A DNA stretch of 64,000 bases from Rugalucina vietnamica (Eukaryota; Mollusca; Bivalvia; Lucinida; Lucinidae): positions 22,819,456 through 22,883,455 of the forward strand of contig OZ024879.1 of NCBI GenBank assembly GCA_964017185.1, in the 5' to 3' direction. The position numbers and the translations under genes are program-made. The notes beneath the pieces are model-generated. The model was not told the DNA's origin. It saw only the letters and a list, made by a program, of their open reading frames with translations, and searched no databases. Positions 31,226-41,880 of the stretch are shown here, in pieces (the stretch's first letter is position 1; every line of letters begins with the position of its first letter).

Positions 31226-31905
31226 TAGCTCAACAGGAATACGAGTACAATGAATATAGTGCCCGGTATTATATTAAAACGAAGACCATGTGAACAATTT
31301 ATCAACAATTGCAATCCAAAAATATTGTCTGTATGGGATGTCAACATGGATATCCAGTATGTGTCCAGCCCATATGGACGTGTCATGTATGTCTCATCAT
31401 ATGTCACAAAACCAGAACATGAAACCAGTGAGATATTTGAACTAACAAGTAAACAAGCATCAGACACAGACGTGAGACGGCATCTTCAGAAAATAACTAG
31501 CAAAATCCTGACAAATAGAGAAGTTTCAGCCCAAGAAGCTGCCTACAAGGTTTTCTCCCTTCCTCTTTCAAGATCACCAAGAGAGGAAGTATATGTGTCA
31601 ACTGATCTCCATGAAGACCGACTACATCTATTGAAACCAATGTCAGTTATAGAGACAATGGATGATGATGATGATGACGATATATCAGCATGGAATGACT
31701 GAGAGATACATGAAACGACCAGATGTACTGCAAGATCTTTGTTGGCTGAATTTGTTTCCAACTACCGTGTGGACTACAAGAAAATCCAAGCTAACATGAT
31801 AGATGCTCAGATGGATATTCTTCACCCTGACAAGTCTTCCTCCACTTCAATTAGCCTGAAAGACAATTCAGAACGTACAATGATCAGAAGACAAATTCTA
31901 CGATA
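31226..31905 (+). pseudogene. Second Helitron Rep fragment
   Basis: ILKRRPCEQFINNCNPKILS, VWDVNMDIQYVSSPYGRVMY and VSSYVTKPEHE form the C-terminal part of a Helitron Rep domain with the two catalytic tyrosines spaced Y-x3-Y. VSAQEAAYKVFSLPLSRSPR follows as in the first Helitron. A frameshift near 31690-31740 separates RYMKRPDVLQDL from LAEFVSNYRVDYKK. It is clearly a different, diverged Helitron family from the one at 10.8-17.5 kb. The HUH histidines and the helicase are absent. Confidence 0.7.
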
Positions 31906-34150
31906 GCAATCTAGGAGATGACAGCTCATGTGCTGTCCTTTTTAAAGTCAAATGGTTTACAAATGGACAAAATGTACATGTATTTATTGTCGAAATTACA
32001 TAAGAGACGGCTAACGCAGCTTTACATGTTCTCTACAATTTTAACTTTTTTTGCGCATATAGCTAGGTTTTGTGCATTCGTTTCCCGACTGAAAACTATG
32101 TATTCCATTTCCATATTTCAAACATTCCTTCTTAATTAATACATTATCCCTATTTTCATATTATAATTTCTATTTTACAGACAAAATTTTCACCGATCAG
32201 CTTTGTACACCGCTCCCCTGACCTTATCCTTGACCTAAGACCAGGCTTATCAAGTCTACACCGCTTCTCTTCATAGCCGAAAGAAGATCTTCTAGACTAA
32301 GGTAGGACTTTATTATTTTCATCTAGTTGTGTATAATGCTGTTGACCACCCTAGTATTTCTGTTTCGCATGTACTCACCCCCTCGCTTCGAAGTTCAAAT
32401 TATCCACACAGGGCTTCAATTGCAAAACTTTCTGCAAAATAAATAAGCAGCAATAGGTATGTATTACCTGTTATGGAACAATTTACCCCAGAGCAAAATG
32501 ATCCCTGGTAAGATGTTACCAGACAGGTGTTTGCATCCTACAGCCTTGCATTGATTTCAGCTGCGTTGGTTGTTGCCAGTAGCGTTGGTTGTCTCTGAAT
32601 AAACGGGGTGTGTGAGAAGAACTAAAAATAAAGCAATGATAAGTGATCATGCGTGTGAGTTATTAAATTGAACACATGTAATCAACTCTTTTACTTAATT
32701 TTATTTTATTCTGCTCTTATTCATTCATGCATGTTTTCTTAGCGAACGAACGAACACACACTTTATTCACTCAGGTGTTTACAACACATATGAGGATAAG
32801 ACAAGAAATAAGCATAGGACATGCAAAAGCAAGTACTACACAAAGACAAATGCTAGGCCCAAGATCAGAAATGTACACTATTAAATGTAGCCAATTAATT
32901 GCGGTGGGGAGGGGTGGGGGGTTTAGAATTTTCAAATTTAGTGTTTTTTGTTTTTGTCTTTTTGTAATCATCTGGCTGAGGAAGACAAGGCTACAGACAC
33001 GCATGCGTCGAGACACAGGCGAATTCCGTAGCAACATCTCCGCTATAAATGACAATTATAACATGGCTACTTCATACATGTACAAAGTTAGCATATTGTC
33101 TGTAATGATGACGATATGGCAAACCAAAGGCACACTCATTATTTGAATCACAATGCTGTCCTTAAAACAAAAATATAGCATATCAACAGCACAGTCGCTT
33201 ACATGAAGTCTTTTCCCATGACGGTGAAAACGAAATCTCATGGGAAAAGATGACCGACGAGGTGCTTTCAAGGGCGCGTCATATAAAAATTCTATTAATA
33301 AAAAAATTTATATATAGATATATATGAAAAAAAAAATCAAAACTCGGATGCTTTAGGAGAAACAAATTATCAGTACTATCTATGTACATAAAATACAGTT
33401 TCACGTGACATGGTGCATTACGGGGTAAATCGGTCAAGCGGCGCTTGTAGTCAAAATAGCACGTGCAAGACATGACAAAACTGAGGGCGTTTTCAATGTG
33501 TGTCATTGTGACTAGACTGGCGATACCATAACATTGACATGGATAAAATAAGTCGGTAAGGATGCACGAAACGCCTTCCCGAAGATAGCATGCTTGGTCG
33601 AGTCGGGGCGACGTTTCAGTTTATATATATATTGTTAAGATATTTGAAACATGTTTTAAGTTATGTTGCGAAAAAATCTGTCTGTACTATCAGGTGTAGC
33701 ACAATCCAGGATGCTTAAATTCGTAGTTTAACTTTTGCTATTTACAGAGCTTACAAATAGCTGTGAAAGCTCAATGTTGGTTGCGTAAAGAAGAATAACC
33801 AGTACTCTGATGAGCGTCTATTGCAACATGCAAAGAGACATTTTTAGCAGTTAAGGCATATTAAATCCGTTTCTTGCTTAGAAATACGATTGATTAGAAA
33901 TCATACATGTTTACTGTAATCTAAAATGCTTCTTCAAATCGCTGGTTTCTAATGCCTTTTGCCGAAATTAAGTGGTAGGTGCAATCATTGCTTGATGCAA
34001 TTAAAAATTTATCATGGACACATCCCCGTGTGACAAAGACCCTTTAAACCTTTACTTAGTTAGTAAAACTATGAGGTCAAGTGGGGTAAACCGCGTTGAC
34101 AGGTAAATTGTTCTATCTAGTGACATTCAAAGAAAAAGAAAGCAAACTGG
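31906..34150. other. Spacer, nothing recognised
   Basis: About 2.2 kb of AT-rich DNA. A G-run (GGTGGGGAGGGGTGGGGGG, about 32903) and an A-run at 33330 are the only notable features. The open frames have no signature. Confidence 0.4.
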
Positions 34151-34199
34151 CAGACCATGTGATAGTCCATGTCAAAGAACTAACAGTATATCAGAAGTA

Positions 34200-34430
34200 T
34201 TTAAAGAAATGGTTGTAGAAGAACCAAATGTGAATATGGAAACCGAAACTTCCTGCAACAAAAGTCCACAGGCTGGCTTTGAGGCCGCAACGCAGTCATT
34301 TTGCCCTGTGATCTCTCGACATCTGTAAGAAACTTGTCGTTTTAAATTGTGGAAACTGATACTTCCTACAACAACAGACAACAGGCTGGCTTTGAGGCCG
34401 CAACGCAGTTATTTTCAATACACTGCTATC
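34200..34430 (+). repeat. Two-copy direct repeat, spacing about 115 bp
   Basis: ACAGGCTGGCTTTGAGGCCG followed by CAACGCAGT occurs near 34267 and near 34381. Each is preceded by a GAAACT(T/G)..TACTTCCT-type stretch. Confidence 0.65.
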
Positions 34431-34499
34431 TAGACCTCTTTGATATCTAGAAACATTTTTCAGTCATACAAAATGACAAACTAACATTAACACACACGG

Positions 34500-35065
34500 A
34501 AATCGGAGTCCATTTTCAATTATCAGATCTTCCTGAAATTCAAGCTGCATTGCAGCCCAACATGGAAACCATCGCCAATGTAATTTAGTTATCTGGAGAG
34601 ATTCCGTGTCTTACCAAAATCGTTTTGACTGAAAGAGAAATCAAAACCCTACGCCAGTTTCACATTAATTTATACAGTGCTTCATCAAACAGCCGCCCTA
34701 TAAACGCTGAGAGAGAAATCAAAACCCTACGCTAGCTTCACATTATTTGATACAGTGCTTCATCAAACAGCCACCCTAAAAACACAGCGCATGACTTTAA
34801 GATTTCCTTGAAGCAAAAGAATGGTCTGAGATCGTAGACGAAGAAGTTGACGCTGCCTACTCGACCGTTGACGTGTCCCTTAGATCGTCTTTGGCTAAGA
34901 AAATTGTGAAGAAGATGGGTGAAAAGGGGCTATTTTGGAAAGATTTTGCAGACTTTGGACATTCGTACTTTATTATGAACTTAATAAGTCTAAAAACATC
35001 AAGATTAAAAAAAAAACAACATGTCAATTTTTAGATTATTTTGATAACTGCGTGATTGACAATGT
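34500..35065 (+). pseudogene. Unassigned coding-like relic
   Basis: Pieces in changing frames look protein-coding: EIGVHFQLSDLPEIQAALQP, LTEREIKTLRQF, then EWSEIVDEEVDAAYSTVDVS, LAKKIVKKMGEKGLFWKDFA DFGHSYF. The tandem repeats above lie within it. I do not recognise a family. The LTR element at 35253 inserted downstream of it. Confidence 0.35.
34630..34790 (+). repeat. Two-copy tandem repeat of about 80 bp
   Basis: GAGAGAAATCAAAACCCTAC, TTCACATTA and CAGTGCTTCATCAAACAGCC occur in order at 34636-34697 and again at 34712-34773, with few differences. Confidence 0.7.
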
Positions 35066-35248
35066 TTACCAAAATAGCCGCAATGTATTATATCAGTCGC
35101 AATCTATTAGCCGTAATATTTAGATTCTATGAAAGGCCTAGAAAGACCTAGGACAACAGTGTTGTTTTCAAAAAAGGAGAACATTAACCCTTGATTTGTG
35201 TTTGAAAAGTGCAGAATCATGCAACATACACGTATTTCATTTTTTACT

Positions 35249-35252
35249 AAAG
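35249..35252. repeat. Target duplication AAAG, left
   Basis: AAAG directly before the 5' LTR, matched by AAAG at 37850-37853 directly after the 3' LTR. Confidence 0.8.
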
Positions 35253-35397
35253 TGTAACAACCTACCGGCTTTTATCAGACATACTTCGTGTGCGCAATTT
35301 GGCCCAACCAAATTGGTACACAGAAGAGTATCGCCTCCATAGTTTTGCGCCTTTCCGAAACACAAAGACTCACATTCTAACGTTGTTGTTCATTACA
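35253..35397 (+). repeat. 5' LTR (145 bp)
   Basis: Starts TGTAACAACCTACCGGCTTT and ends GTTGTTGTTCATTACA. It differs from the 3' LTR at only a handful of positions. It is very short for a Gypsy-type LTR. TTTGGCATTGTCGGCAGGAT follows at once and is the likely primer-binding region, although I could not match it to a tRNA. Confidence 0.85.
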
Positions 35398-35447
35398 TTT
35401 GGCATTGTCGGCAGGATTTATGTGCCAGAGAAACAGTTTAATCGCCG

Positions 35448-36080
35448 ATGTCAACGGAGATTTACACAGATTCTCGTTTTACAGGACTAGAAACTTATTT
35501 TACCTCCCCAAACATTTCAACACACGTCATAAAAGGTGGTGGGGTAAAACAAATTAAACAATTGTTACGACGTGAGCAACCCAGCAGTCCTAAATTATAT
35601 GTTATTTGTGTTGGTATAAATGACATTCCTGAAGGAATATATGACTTGTCAGACAGACGTCAAGAAGAAATATATTCTGATTTAGTTTGGTCATTCAAGA
35701 AAATAAATGAATATATTCAGAGACTCAATAGGGCTAATAGAGTCATCATTGCCACAAATCCACCTAAAGACTTGCGTCACGCCACTGAGAAATACCCACA
35801 TAAGGCAGACATTGAATTGCATAGAATAACAACACGGCATCAGGCGGCTTATGAAAAATTTATATGTCGTGTAAATGAAAAATTTGTGAATTGTTTTAAC
35901 CAGGAGGAAACTGGTATACACCTTGCATTACATACCAATTTAAGAATACACCGAAGTAAAGGGCGGTCTAGTAAATTCTTCTACGGTAGACTTTATGATG
36001 GAATACACCCACAAAAATCTTTGAAGACTGAATGGATTAAGAAAATAGGAAAAGCAATTCAAGAGTTTTACAGCAAATAA
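35448..36080 (+). CDS. SGNH/GDSL hydrolase-like ORF of the LTR element
   Basis: An intact 210-codon ORF 50 bp after the 5' LTR. The blocks of an SGNH fold appear in order and spacing: YTDSRF (candidate nucleophile Ser9), VIKGGGVKQI (Gly30-32, block II), LYVICVGINDIPEG (Gly56, Asn58, Asp59; block III), and LYDGIHPQ (Asp184, His187; block V) before a C-terminal helix. Block I is TDS rather than GDS. It occupies the gag position, but no capsid motif was seen. Esterase domains are known in ORF1 of some CR1-like non-LTR elements; I do not recall a standard description for this LTR family. It could be a catalytic esterase, or a fold reused for RNA or membrane binding. Fold confidence is fair, activity unknown. 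Confidence 0.6.
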   Translation: MSTEIYTDSRFTGLETYFTSPNISTHVIKGGGVKQIKQLLRREQPSSPKLYVICVGINDIPEGIYDLSDRRQEEIYSDLVWSFKKINEYIQRLNRANRVIIATNPPKDLRHATEKYPHKADIELHRITTRHQAAYEKFICRVNEKFVNCFNQEETGIHLALHTNLRIHRSKGRSSKFFYGRLYDGIHPQKSLKTEWIKKIGKAIQEFYSK

Positions 36081-36129
36081 ATAAATTGACAATATAAAGC
36101 AAATGAACAATACTATATAAAAGAAATGA

Positions 36130-36190
36130 TGGTCTTGCCATTCATGTGGACAAGTGGGGCATTATTGGAGGGATGCAGTGTGCCCCAAAT
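36130..36190 (+). pseudogene. CCHC zinc knuckle with altered spacing
   Basis: The plus strand reads CHSCGQVGHYWRDAVC at 36136-36183: C-x2-C-x4-H-x6-C instead of the retroviral C-x2-C-x4-H-x4-C. The two extra residues suggest a small insertion. It lies in a different frame from both the SGNH ORF and the protease. It would be the nucleocapsid part. Confidence 0.65.
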
Positions 36191-36279
36191 CGCCAGTGAA
36201 CAAAAATATGGGAAACGGCCAAGGGCGGGGAACATGTAGGTAGCAATTCCTCGCCCCTGAAAAACGATCAAACCATATC

Positions 36280-36574
36280 AGACAGTCATTGTGGGGATGC
36301 AATTTACGGAAGCTGTCTGGTCAATGGAGTCCAAATAGATGCCTTAATTGATACGGGTGCTCAAGTGACATTATTGAACAAGAAAATATTTGATAAACTT
36401 CAACCACAGCCAAGTCTTAAACGCTCATCTGTTTCAGTGAGCGGAGCCTTTACGGAATCAGAACTAAGGGTTGTTGGAGTGACTAATCTTAATTTGACAT
36501 TAGAAAACATTAACATCATTTGGCCCGTATATGTGTGTGAGAACATCAACATACCAATGCTATTAGGTTATTAG
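36280..36574 (+). pseudogene. Retropepsin (aspartic protease) of the LTR element
   Basis: GSCLVNGVQIDALIDTGAQV (DTG at 36350-36358), then ITMPVYV-like NIIWPVYVCENINIPMLLG follow the Gypsy-type protease plan. A near-tandem duplication of ATTAGGTT at 36562-36577 adds 8 bp directly after MLLG, giving a premature stop. The expected flap and DFL region continues in another frame (EDFLRNNGVLFDF). It would process the polyprotein. Confidence 0.7.
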
Positions 36575-36577
36575 GTG

Positions 36578-36930
36578 AAGACTTCTTGAGAAACAATGGC
36601 GTCTTGTTCGATTTTTCAAATGACTGTATAACAGTGAAAGGTAAAACTAAGTTCTTTATCCGATGGTCAGGGCCATGGAAGATTGTCAAAGTAATATCGG
36701 ACGTAACATATAGGATACAGTTAATAGATAAAGGAAAACGAAGGAGAGTGAGACAGGTAGTGCATTTCAATCGATTAAAGAAATGCTATGTAGATGAAGC
36801 CAACGAACGAAGTCAAAATGAGAGGGATTCAGGGAATGCAGGTTTGGGTCCGCACCCAAATAATGACACAGTAATTTTAAAATCAAGAGGAGAATTTGCA
36901 CGCAAAGTAATCCAGGGCATGAAAACTTAA
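36578..36930 (+). pseudogene. Protease tail fused to integrase C-terminus
   Basis: This frame starts with the end of the protease (RNNGVLFDFSNDCITVKGKT) and passes without a gap into FIRWSGPWKIVKVISDVTYR and RVRQVVHFNRLKKCY, the small GPF/Y-type C-terminal module of Gypsy integrases. RT, RNase H and integrase core are missing, so the join near 36650 is a large internal deletion. The rest is an acidic, glutamate/asparagine-rich tail. Confidence 0.7.
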
Positions 36931-37703
36931 ATCCTACTGGTGAAAATAGTGATTCAGAGGAGGAGGATCAAATTGCATCCAATATCCAGTTACCAGCTGA
37001 TCCTGCGAGAGCCTAACAGCCTCGCATTGGGACAAGTCTAAATGATTCAAGGGAAAGGAGAGACCATTGGCCTCCTGTCACACAAGGGGAGATAATGGAT
37101 GATTCCAGACACCAAGCCGATATTATTTTTTGTAGGATTGCAGAAGAGGAAGGAGATGAAATGAGTGCCCAGAGGCCTCAGTTAAGTCAAAGTATGCATA
37201 ATGAGGATGGTGACAGTGTGAATGCCCAACGGCTTCACCCGACACAGCAGTCAGAGGTTAGCGTACAAAGTAGGGGACAAGAGCTCCATGACGAAATCAC
37301 CGGCGAGACCCAACGGCCGCCTGGAGATATGGTCATGGGAGCTGAGTTTCACGATAGGCTTAACGAGGAAAACCAAGTGCCACCCGTAGATACTGTCGCT
37401 AGAGATCGCTAAATGGTGAAGCCCAACAGCCACCAGGGATGTCGACATTTGAAGAGGTTCAGGATGGTCTTGACTTGGGAGCCCAAAGGCCCTAAGAAGT
37501 ACATGAAGCTGGACCTAGAAGACCATCCCATCAAGTGAACAGACCGGAATATCTAACAGACTATCTTACTGAAACTGATGACATCTTTGACTTTTGATAT
37601 GTTGATTTTCTTATGAGCTGGATAATTGAGCTATGATTGTGTTTTCATATTCTGTAGTTTTAGTTCAATAATTTGTAGATCAATAAAATTGTGAGGGGGA
37701 AGG
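36931..37703 (+). other. 3' internal region of the LTR element
   Basis: A Glu/Gln/Asp-rich open frame of 105 codons (37095-37412: RPQLSQSMHNEDGD, GETQRPPGDMVM) seems to continue the tail of the polyprotein. It contains loosely repeated QRP/PxDxV phrases. The purine tract GTGAGGGGGAAGG lies at 37691-37703, adjacent to the 3' LTR. Confidence 0.5.
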
Positions 37704-37849
37704 TGTAACAACGTACCGGCTTTTATCAGACATACTTCGTGTGCGAAATTTGGCCCAACCAAATTGGTACACAGAAGAGTATCGCCTCCATAGTTTTTGC
37801 GCCTTTCCAAAACACAAAAACTCACATTCTAACGTTGTTGTTCATTACA
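37704..37849 (+). repeat. 3' LTR (146 bp)
   Basis: Starts TGTAACAACGTACCGGCTTT and ends GTTGTTGTTCATTACA. AAAG follows at 37850-37853. Confidence 0.85.
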
Positions 37850-37853
37850 AAAG

Positions 37854-38300
37854 TGAATGCAAACAAAAGAATAATAAAGCGAATCATATATTTATGTTTT
37901 TCTGTTGGTTGCTTCTGATGTTTTACGCGATGTTTGAAACAATGTTTGATTAATATGCCAGATTACATGCTAGTTAAGGTTTAACTACCCTAAGAAAGGG
38001 GATGTAGGGTTTGACGTTTTCGTAAGCGGTATTGAGTCATAAGGTATTTTAGCTCAACATACTTCATATAAAGAGAGACGTGCATTAACAGGGTTTTCTG
38101 GCCCACCCAAAAGCCAAAAAATAAAGGTATCTGTACGACATTTTATCTTATATGTTTTAATAGATGAAATGTCCAAATGTTTTAATCTAATATTGATTTC
38201 ACTTTTATGGTTGCTATGGTTACACAAAATGGCCGCCAATATGGGCTAAAGTAGGAAAATCACAATTTTGGACCGAAATTTAGAGGTTTAACAGAGAAGT
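37854..38300. other. Spacer, nothing recognised
   Basis: No gene recognised. Confidence 0.4.
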
Positions 38301-38306
38301 TTACAT

Positions 38307-38408
38307 AGAGCCCAGCTAAATACCAAAAATATATTTTCATAAAAGATTAGTATTACAAAGATGCACAAAATATGTGAAAATATCTTTTTGGTATTTAGCT
38401 GGGCTCAT
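38307..38408. repeat. Hairpin: inverted repeat with about 35-bp arms
   Basis: AGCCCAGCTAAATACCAAAA at about 38310 is answered by TTTTTGGTATTTAGCTGGGCT ending near 38406. The pairing continues inwards through AT-rich sequence to a loop of about 30 bases. It may be a small foldback element or the two ends of a MITE. Confidence 0.75.
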
Positions 38409-38959
38409 ACCTAATTCTTAAAAAATTGCTCTATAGATTACTTGCATTTCACTCAAAGTAAGACACCTTTATTATAAGGCCTTGTGCCAATTAATTCCAC
38501 CAAGCACCAGAAGACATCATCTGATGGGTAATAAATTGTTGATTGGGACCCCCGAAATAGAATGGGATTTTTTTCAAAGGCGCACTTATTTGTGTTATGA
38601 AGAAAAACATGGTTTCCATAGCAACTTGTATTGTATTGTATATTGTATTTCCAGCCCATTTAGGTTCACCTCACTTTGCTATAAGGCACCAGGTAAAATA
38701 CAAGTTTTGGATACTACGCAACCATTGACCAAGCTATTGGTACAGAAAAATATCTCAGAAATATGGAGTTTGATCATGTAGATTCCAAACTACAAACCAG
38801 TCACGACATGTTGTTGTGCCAGATCGGCAACCACAAATATGATTTTTGAACATAGGGGTATACCTACAAAATCAAACATAACTTAGTTACTGATTATCCT
38901 AGCTCACTAAACATGGTATCATTTTAAAGCTTATGCTTAGGCCTTTTATCCAACTGTAG
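38409..38959. other. Spacer, nothing recognised
   Basis: No gene recognised. Confidence 0.35.
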
Positions 38960-40830
38960 TTTGTGTAAAATATCTAAATTATATATTCATCTAATTTGCA
39001 TATTCATGAATACCGGTATTGATAGAATCATAATAGAAAATATATAAATAGAAAAAACATAAAATACACTGACTTCAATAACAAAAAAGCCATTTTCGCA
39101 TAATATCGATAAGCAATACAACTTGATATACCATAATATGTAATGAATCTATGCATAAAAATTAGCTCATTTGCATATTTATGAATATTTATAGAAACAT
39201 GAGAAATTAAGAAAAAAAATTCAATGGACTTCTTAGATATACTAATTCCAGTCACAAATTATCACTGCGGCTTGTTGTTGTCCATTTGTTATACAATTTT
39301 TCATTTTCTAACCTGCAATGGCCCAATATTAAAATAATCTATTTTGCATATTCATGAAAATAAAATGAAAGGACATTGAAAATGAGGGGGGGGGAATTCA
39401 ATAAAATCCATAAATATTCCACCCACCATCACTGTGGCATGTTGTCATTTATACGATTTGACTGTCCTATCATGCAAAATACTATATGACAAGAATCTAG
39501 TTTGCTAACTTTGCATATTCACTTTATCATTTTCATGAATACGATGATACAAAGAAACAAGAAACTGAGATAAAATTTGAAACAAGCCTTCAGCGTAAAT
39601 ATTTCAAAATACTTATTTCAATTTAAAACAATCTTTTTGGCATGTAATTGTTGGTCAGTAATATAATATGACTATTCTTACATACATGGGGCCCGTATGA
39701 ACTTAACCATATTTGCATATTCATGAAGATTGATCTGAAAAAAATATATTGATAGAAAGTTAAATTAAAACCGTAAACATACTTATTTAAGTCAAACACC
39801 AGCATCGTGTCAAGTTGTCGTTAATCATTTATGCGATGTGCATGACCTAACATGTAATGGATCTATGTGAAAATTTGAATATTCACAAAAGTATCGAACC
39901 AGTGGCATAAATCAATCTATCTGTCTATCCATATAAGTCAAAGCTGAGTGATTTACCCCCATGTCATATCTGCTGAATCCTAGACTTGCTTCATCAAAGT
40001 TTGAAATTGTGATTAATTCGATTTCTTTGGTGAATAAAAATAAATAATCATTCATATGCAAATTAGATAGTTTGCATATTCATGGTATTCAAATTAGATA
40101 ATTTGCACCTCTGATCAGTGTAATAAGTTTTGTTTGTAACCATTTCTTAAGTTAATGCTTGTTCAATTTTCTATAGCAGACGTGATGAATTAAGAGTGTG
40201 TTGTGGTAAACAGTATTAATTTGGGTTTTTTCCTGTATTTTCTAAAGTTTTCATTAATATTCATGAATATGCAAATTAGAAATTTTGCATAACCACAGTG
40301 GCTTAGCATAAAGTTGACTCTGTATGGTATTGATGGTAATGGACAAGTGCAATATAGGTACATTTACATCTGTAAGGCACTCAAAACATTTTTATTCTGT
40401 TCGTTACTTTCTGATAAAGCGCTTTGGTTTTCATCAATATTCATGAATATGGAATATGCAAATTTCATATTTTGCATATTGAATGCAGATTATGTTCAAA
40501 AGCTGAGCAGAAGCATTTTTAATAACATAATAGGTTGACAATGTTAGTATTTGAATACGAGTAATTACTTATTCAACTTATTGGAACTGTAGTATCGGTT
40601 GCTATGGAAACCATGAATATATGCATTATCCATATGCACTTTTGCAGAATTTATGGGTTTTTCTCTCATTTTTACATTAAGGAGGTCCCTCTTACTATAA
40701 TGCTTCAGTGATGTTCTTTCTGAAGTATGCAACGAAGGTCTAAATATCACAAGCCAGCCCTTAAATGGATATGAGTTTAGTCATTTCTTTTTTGTTTTTC
40801 ATTAAAATTCATGAATTTCGACATGACCAC
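38960..40830. repeat. Degenerate satellite-like array, spacing near 180 bp
   Basis: The core ATTTGCATATTCATGAAT, or variants, recurs at about 38994, 39170, 39343, 39510, 39711, 39872 and 40069. Related or reverse forms (ATTCATGAATATGCAAATT) lie at about 40252, 40432, 40610 and 40797. Spacings are 161 to 201 bp, mostly 170-185. A second word, like CCTAACATGTAATGGATCTATG, recurs between cores. The core joins an octamer (ATTTGCAT) to a palindrome (ATTCATGAAT). No coding content. One isolated relative is at about 41958. Confidence 0.7.
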
Positions 40831-40889
40831 TTTTCTTTATGGTAATTGAATGACTTGTTCAGAAGTATTAATGACGCCATAGCAACATA

Positions 40890-41880
40890 CAGTTTACTAG
40901 ACAATGGCGAATCACTAAGAGATCTAACGCTATTATTTTAAACACGACCATGGGAATGTTAATCTATTTGATACTAAGAACATCTAACATATCTCAGCTT
41001 TACAGGAAAATAATAATTTTAATTCATTCAATTTCTTAATGGGAGATAACTCTGTTGATATGATACCTCCTGCATTAGACAATGGCGAACCAAACTCGAC
41101 AATGGCGAATCAATTAGCCTATAGCCCAAAAGAAACCATTTTAGAAGGGAATTTTTGCACACAAATTGTGCCATTATCATGCGAGACTAAATGGTGTTCG
41201 ATAATATTGTGTTAATTTGCTTTTGTGCTTTACGTTATCTGTCAACAGCAAATGCCATATCGGGAAGGTCAATTTTACCGATTTAAGCATGTCTTATTGC
41301 TTTAAAGAATCAATGTAAGCCTAAAAGCAAGATGGTTAAACCACGACTCGCACCAATATTAGTTACGCAATCGACCAAACCAAATGGTTCCAGGGCAAGC
41401 CTTCAAAAGGTAGATTATCAGTTCTTTGTGCACATTCTTTTCACCACACAAAGTATGATTCGCTATTGTCGAATTTACATGTACATCTTTCTCCGCTTAT
41501 ATCTACCTTCAATGTCAAAACTTTTATCAAAAACAGGCATATTGCACAACTAGGGATTTTAGGCATTAAAGTAATGCAAAAGTGGCCATCATCAAATGCT
41601 AAGAAGCGAGGTATGAAACGCATTTTATCTGAATGTTACATTTTGTGGAACAATAAACTAGGCATCTTAGTTAAAGGGTCAAGCGTTTCAGCAACCCTGA
41701 TTTTATTGTCCGGTGGAATTTTGACTCCATTCTTTTACCAAACCCCAAGGTTTAGATGAAAGTAAAAGACTGAGTTATAAAATAAATAATAGTTTGTCAA
41801 AGTTTCAAGAAATTCTGCAATATCTTTACGAGTGGTTCGCCATTGTCGATGATTCTCTATTGTCGAGTTCACTGTATCAT
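40890..41880. repeat. Inverted arrays of a GACAATGGCGAATC motif
   Basis: Direct copies lie at about 40903, 41077 (GACAATGGCGAACC) and 41098 (TCGACAATGGCGAATC). Inverted copies lie at about 41457 (GATTCGCTATTGTCGA), 41832 (GGTTCGCCATTGTCGA) and 41852 (GATTCTCTATTGTCGA). The pair at 41075-41115 and the pair at 41828-41873 mirror each other in order and spacing, as in the subterminal repeats of a DNA transposon of about 0.8 kb. No transposase was found between them. Confidence 0.55.

Larger units (their letters stand above)
35253..37849 (+). mobile_element. LTR retrotransposon with SGNH-like ORF, core deleted
   Basis: Two near-identical LTRs (35253-35397, 37704-37849) begin TGTAAC and end TTACA, with a 4-bp AAAG target duplication outside. 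Between them, in order: an SGNH/GDSL-hydrolase-like ORF, a CCHC knuckle, a retropepsin, and a short integrase C-terminus. The polymerase, RNase H and integrase core are missing, and the junction runs from protease directly into the integrase tail near 36650. A purine stretch GTGAGGGGGAAGG precedes the 3' LTR as a polypurine tract. Orientation is plus. It is therefore non-autonomous. The close LTR match suggests fairly recent insertion. Confidence 0.85.

Noticed and set aside
35690-35921. Minus-strand frame inside the SGNH-like ORF
   Set aside because: Shadow of the intact plus-strand ORF.
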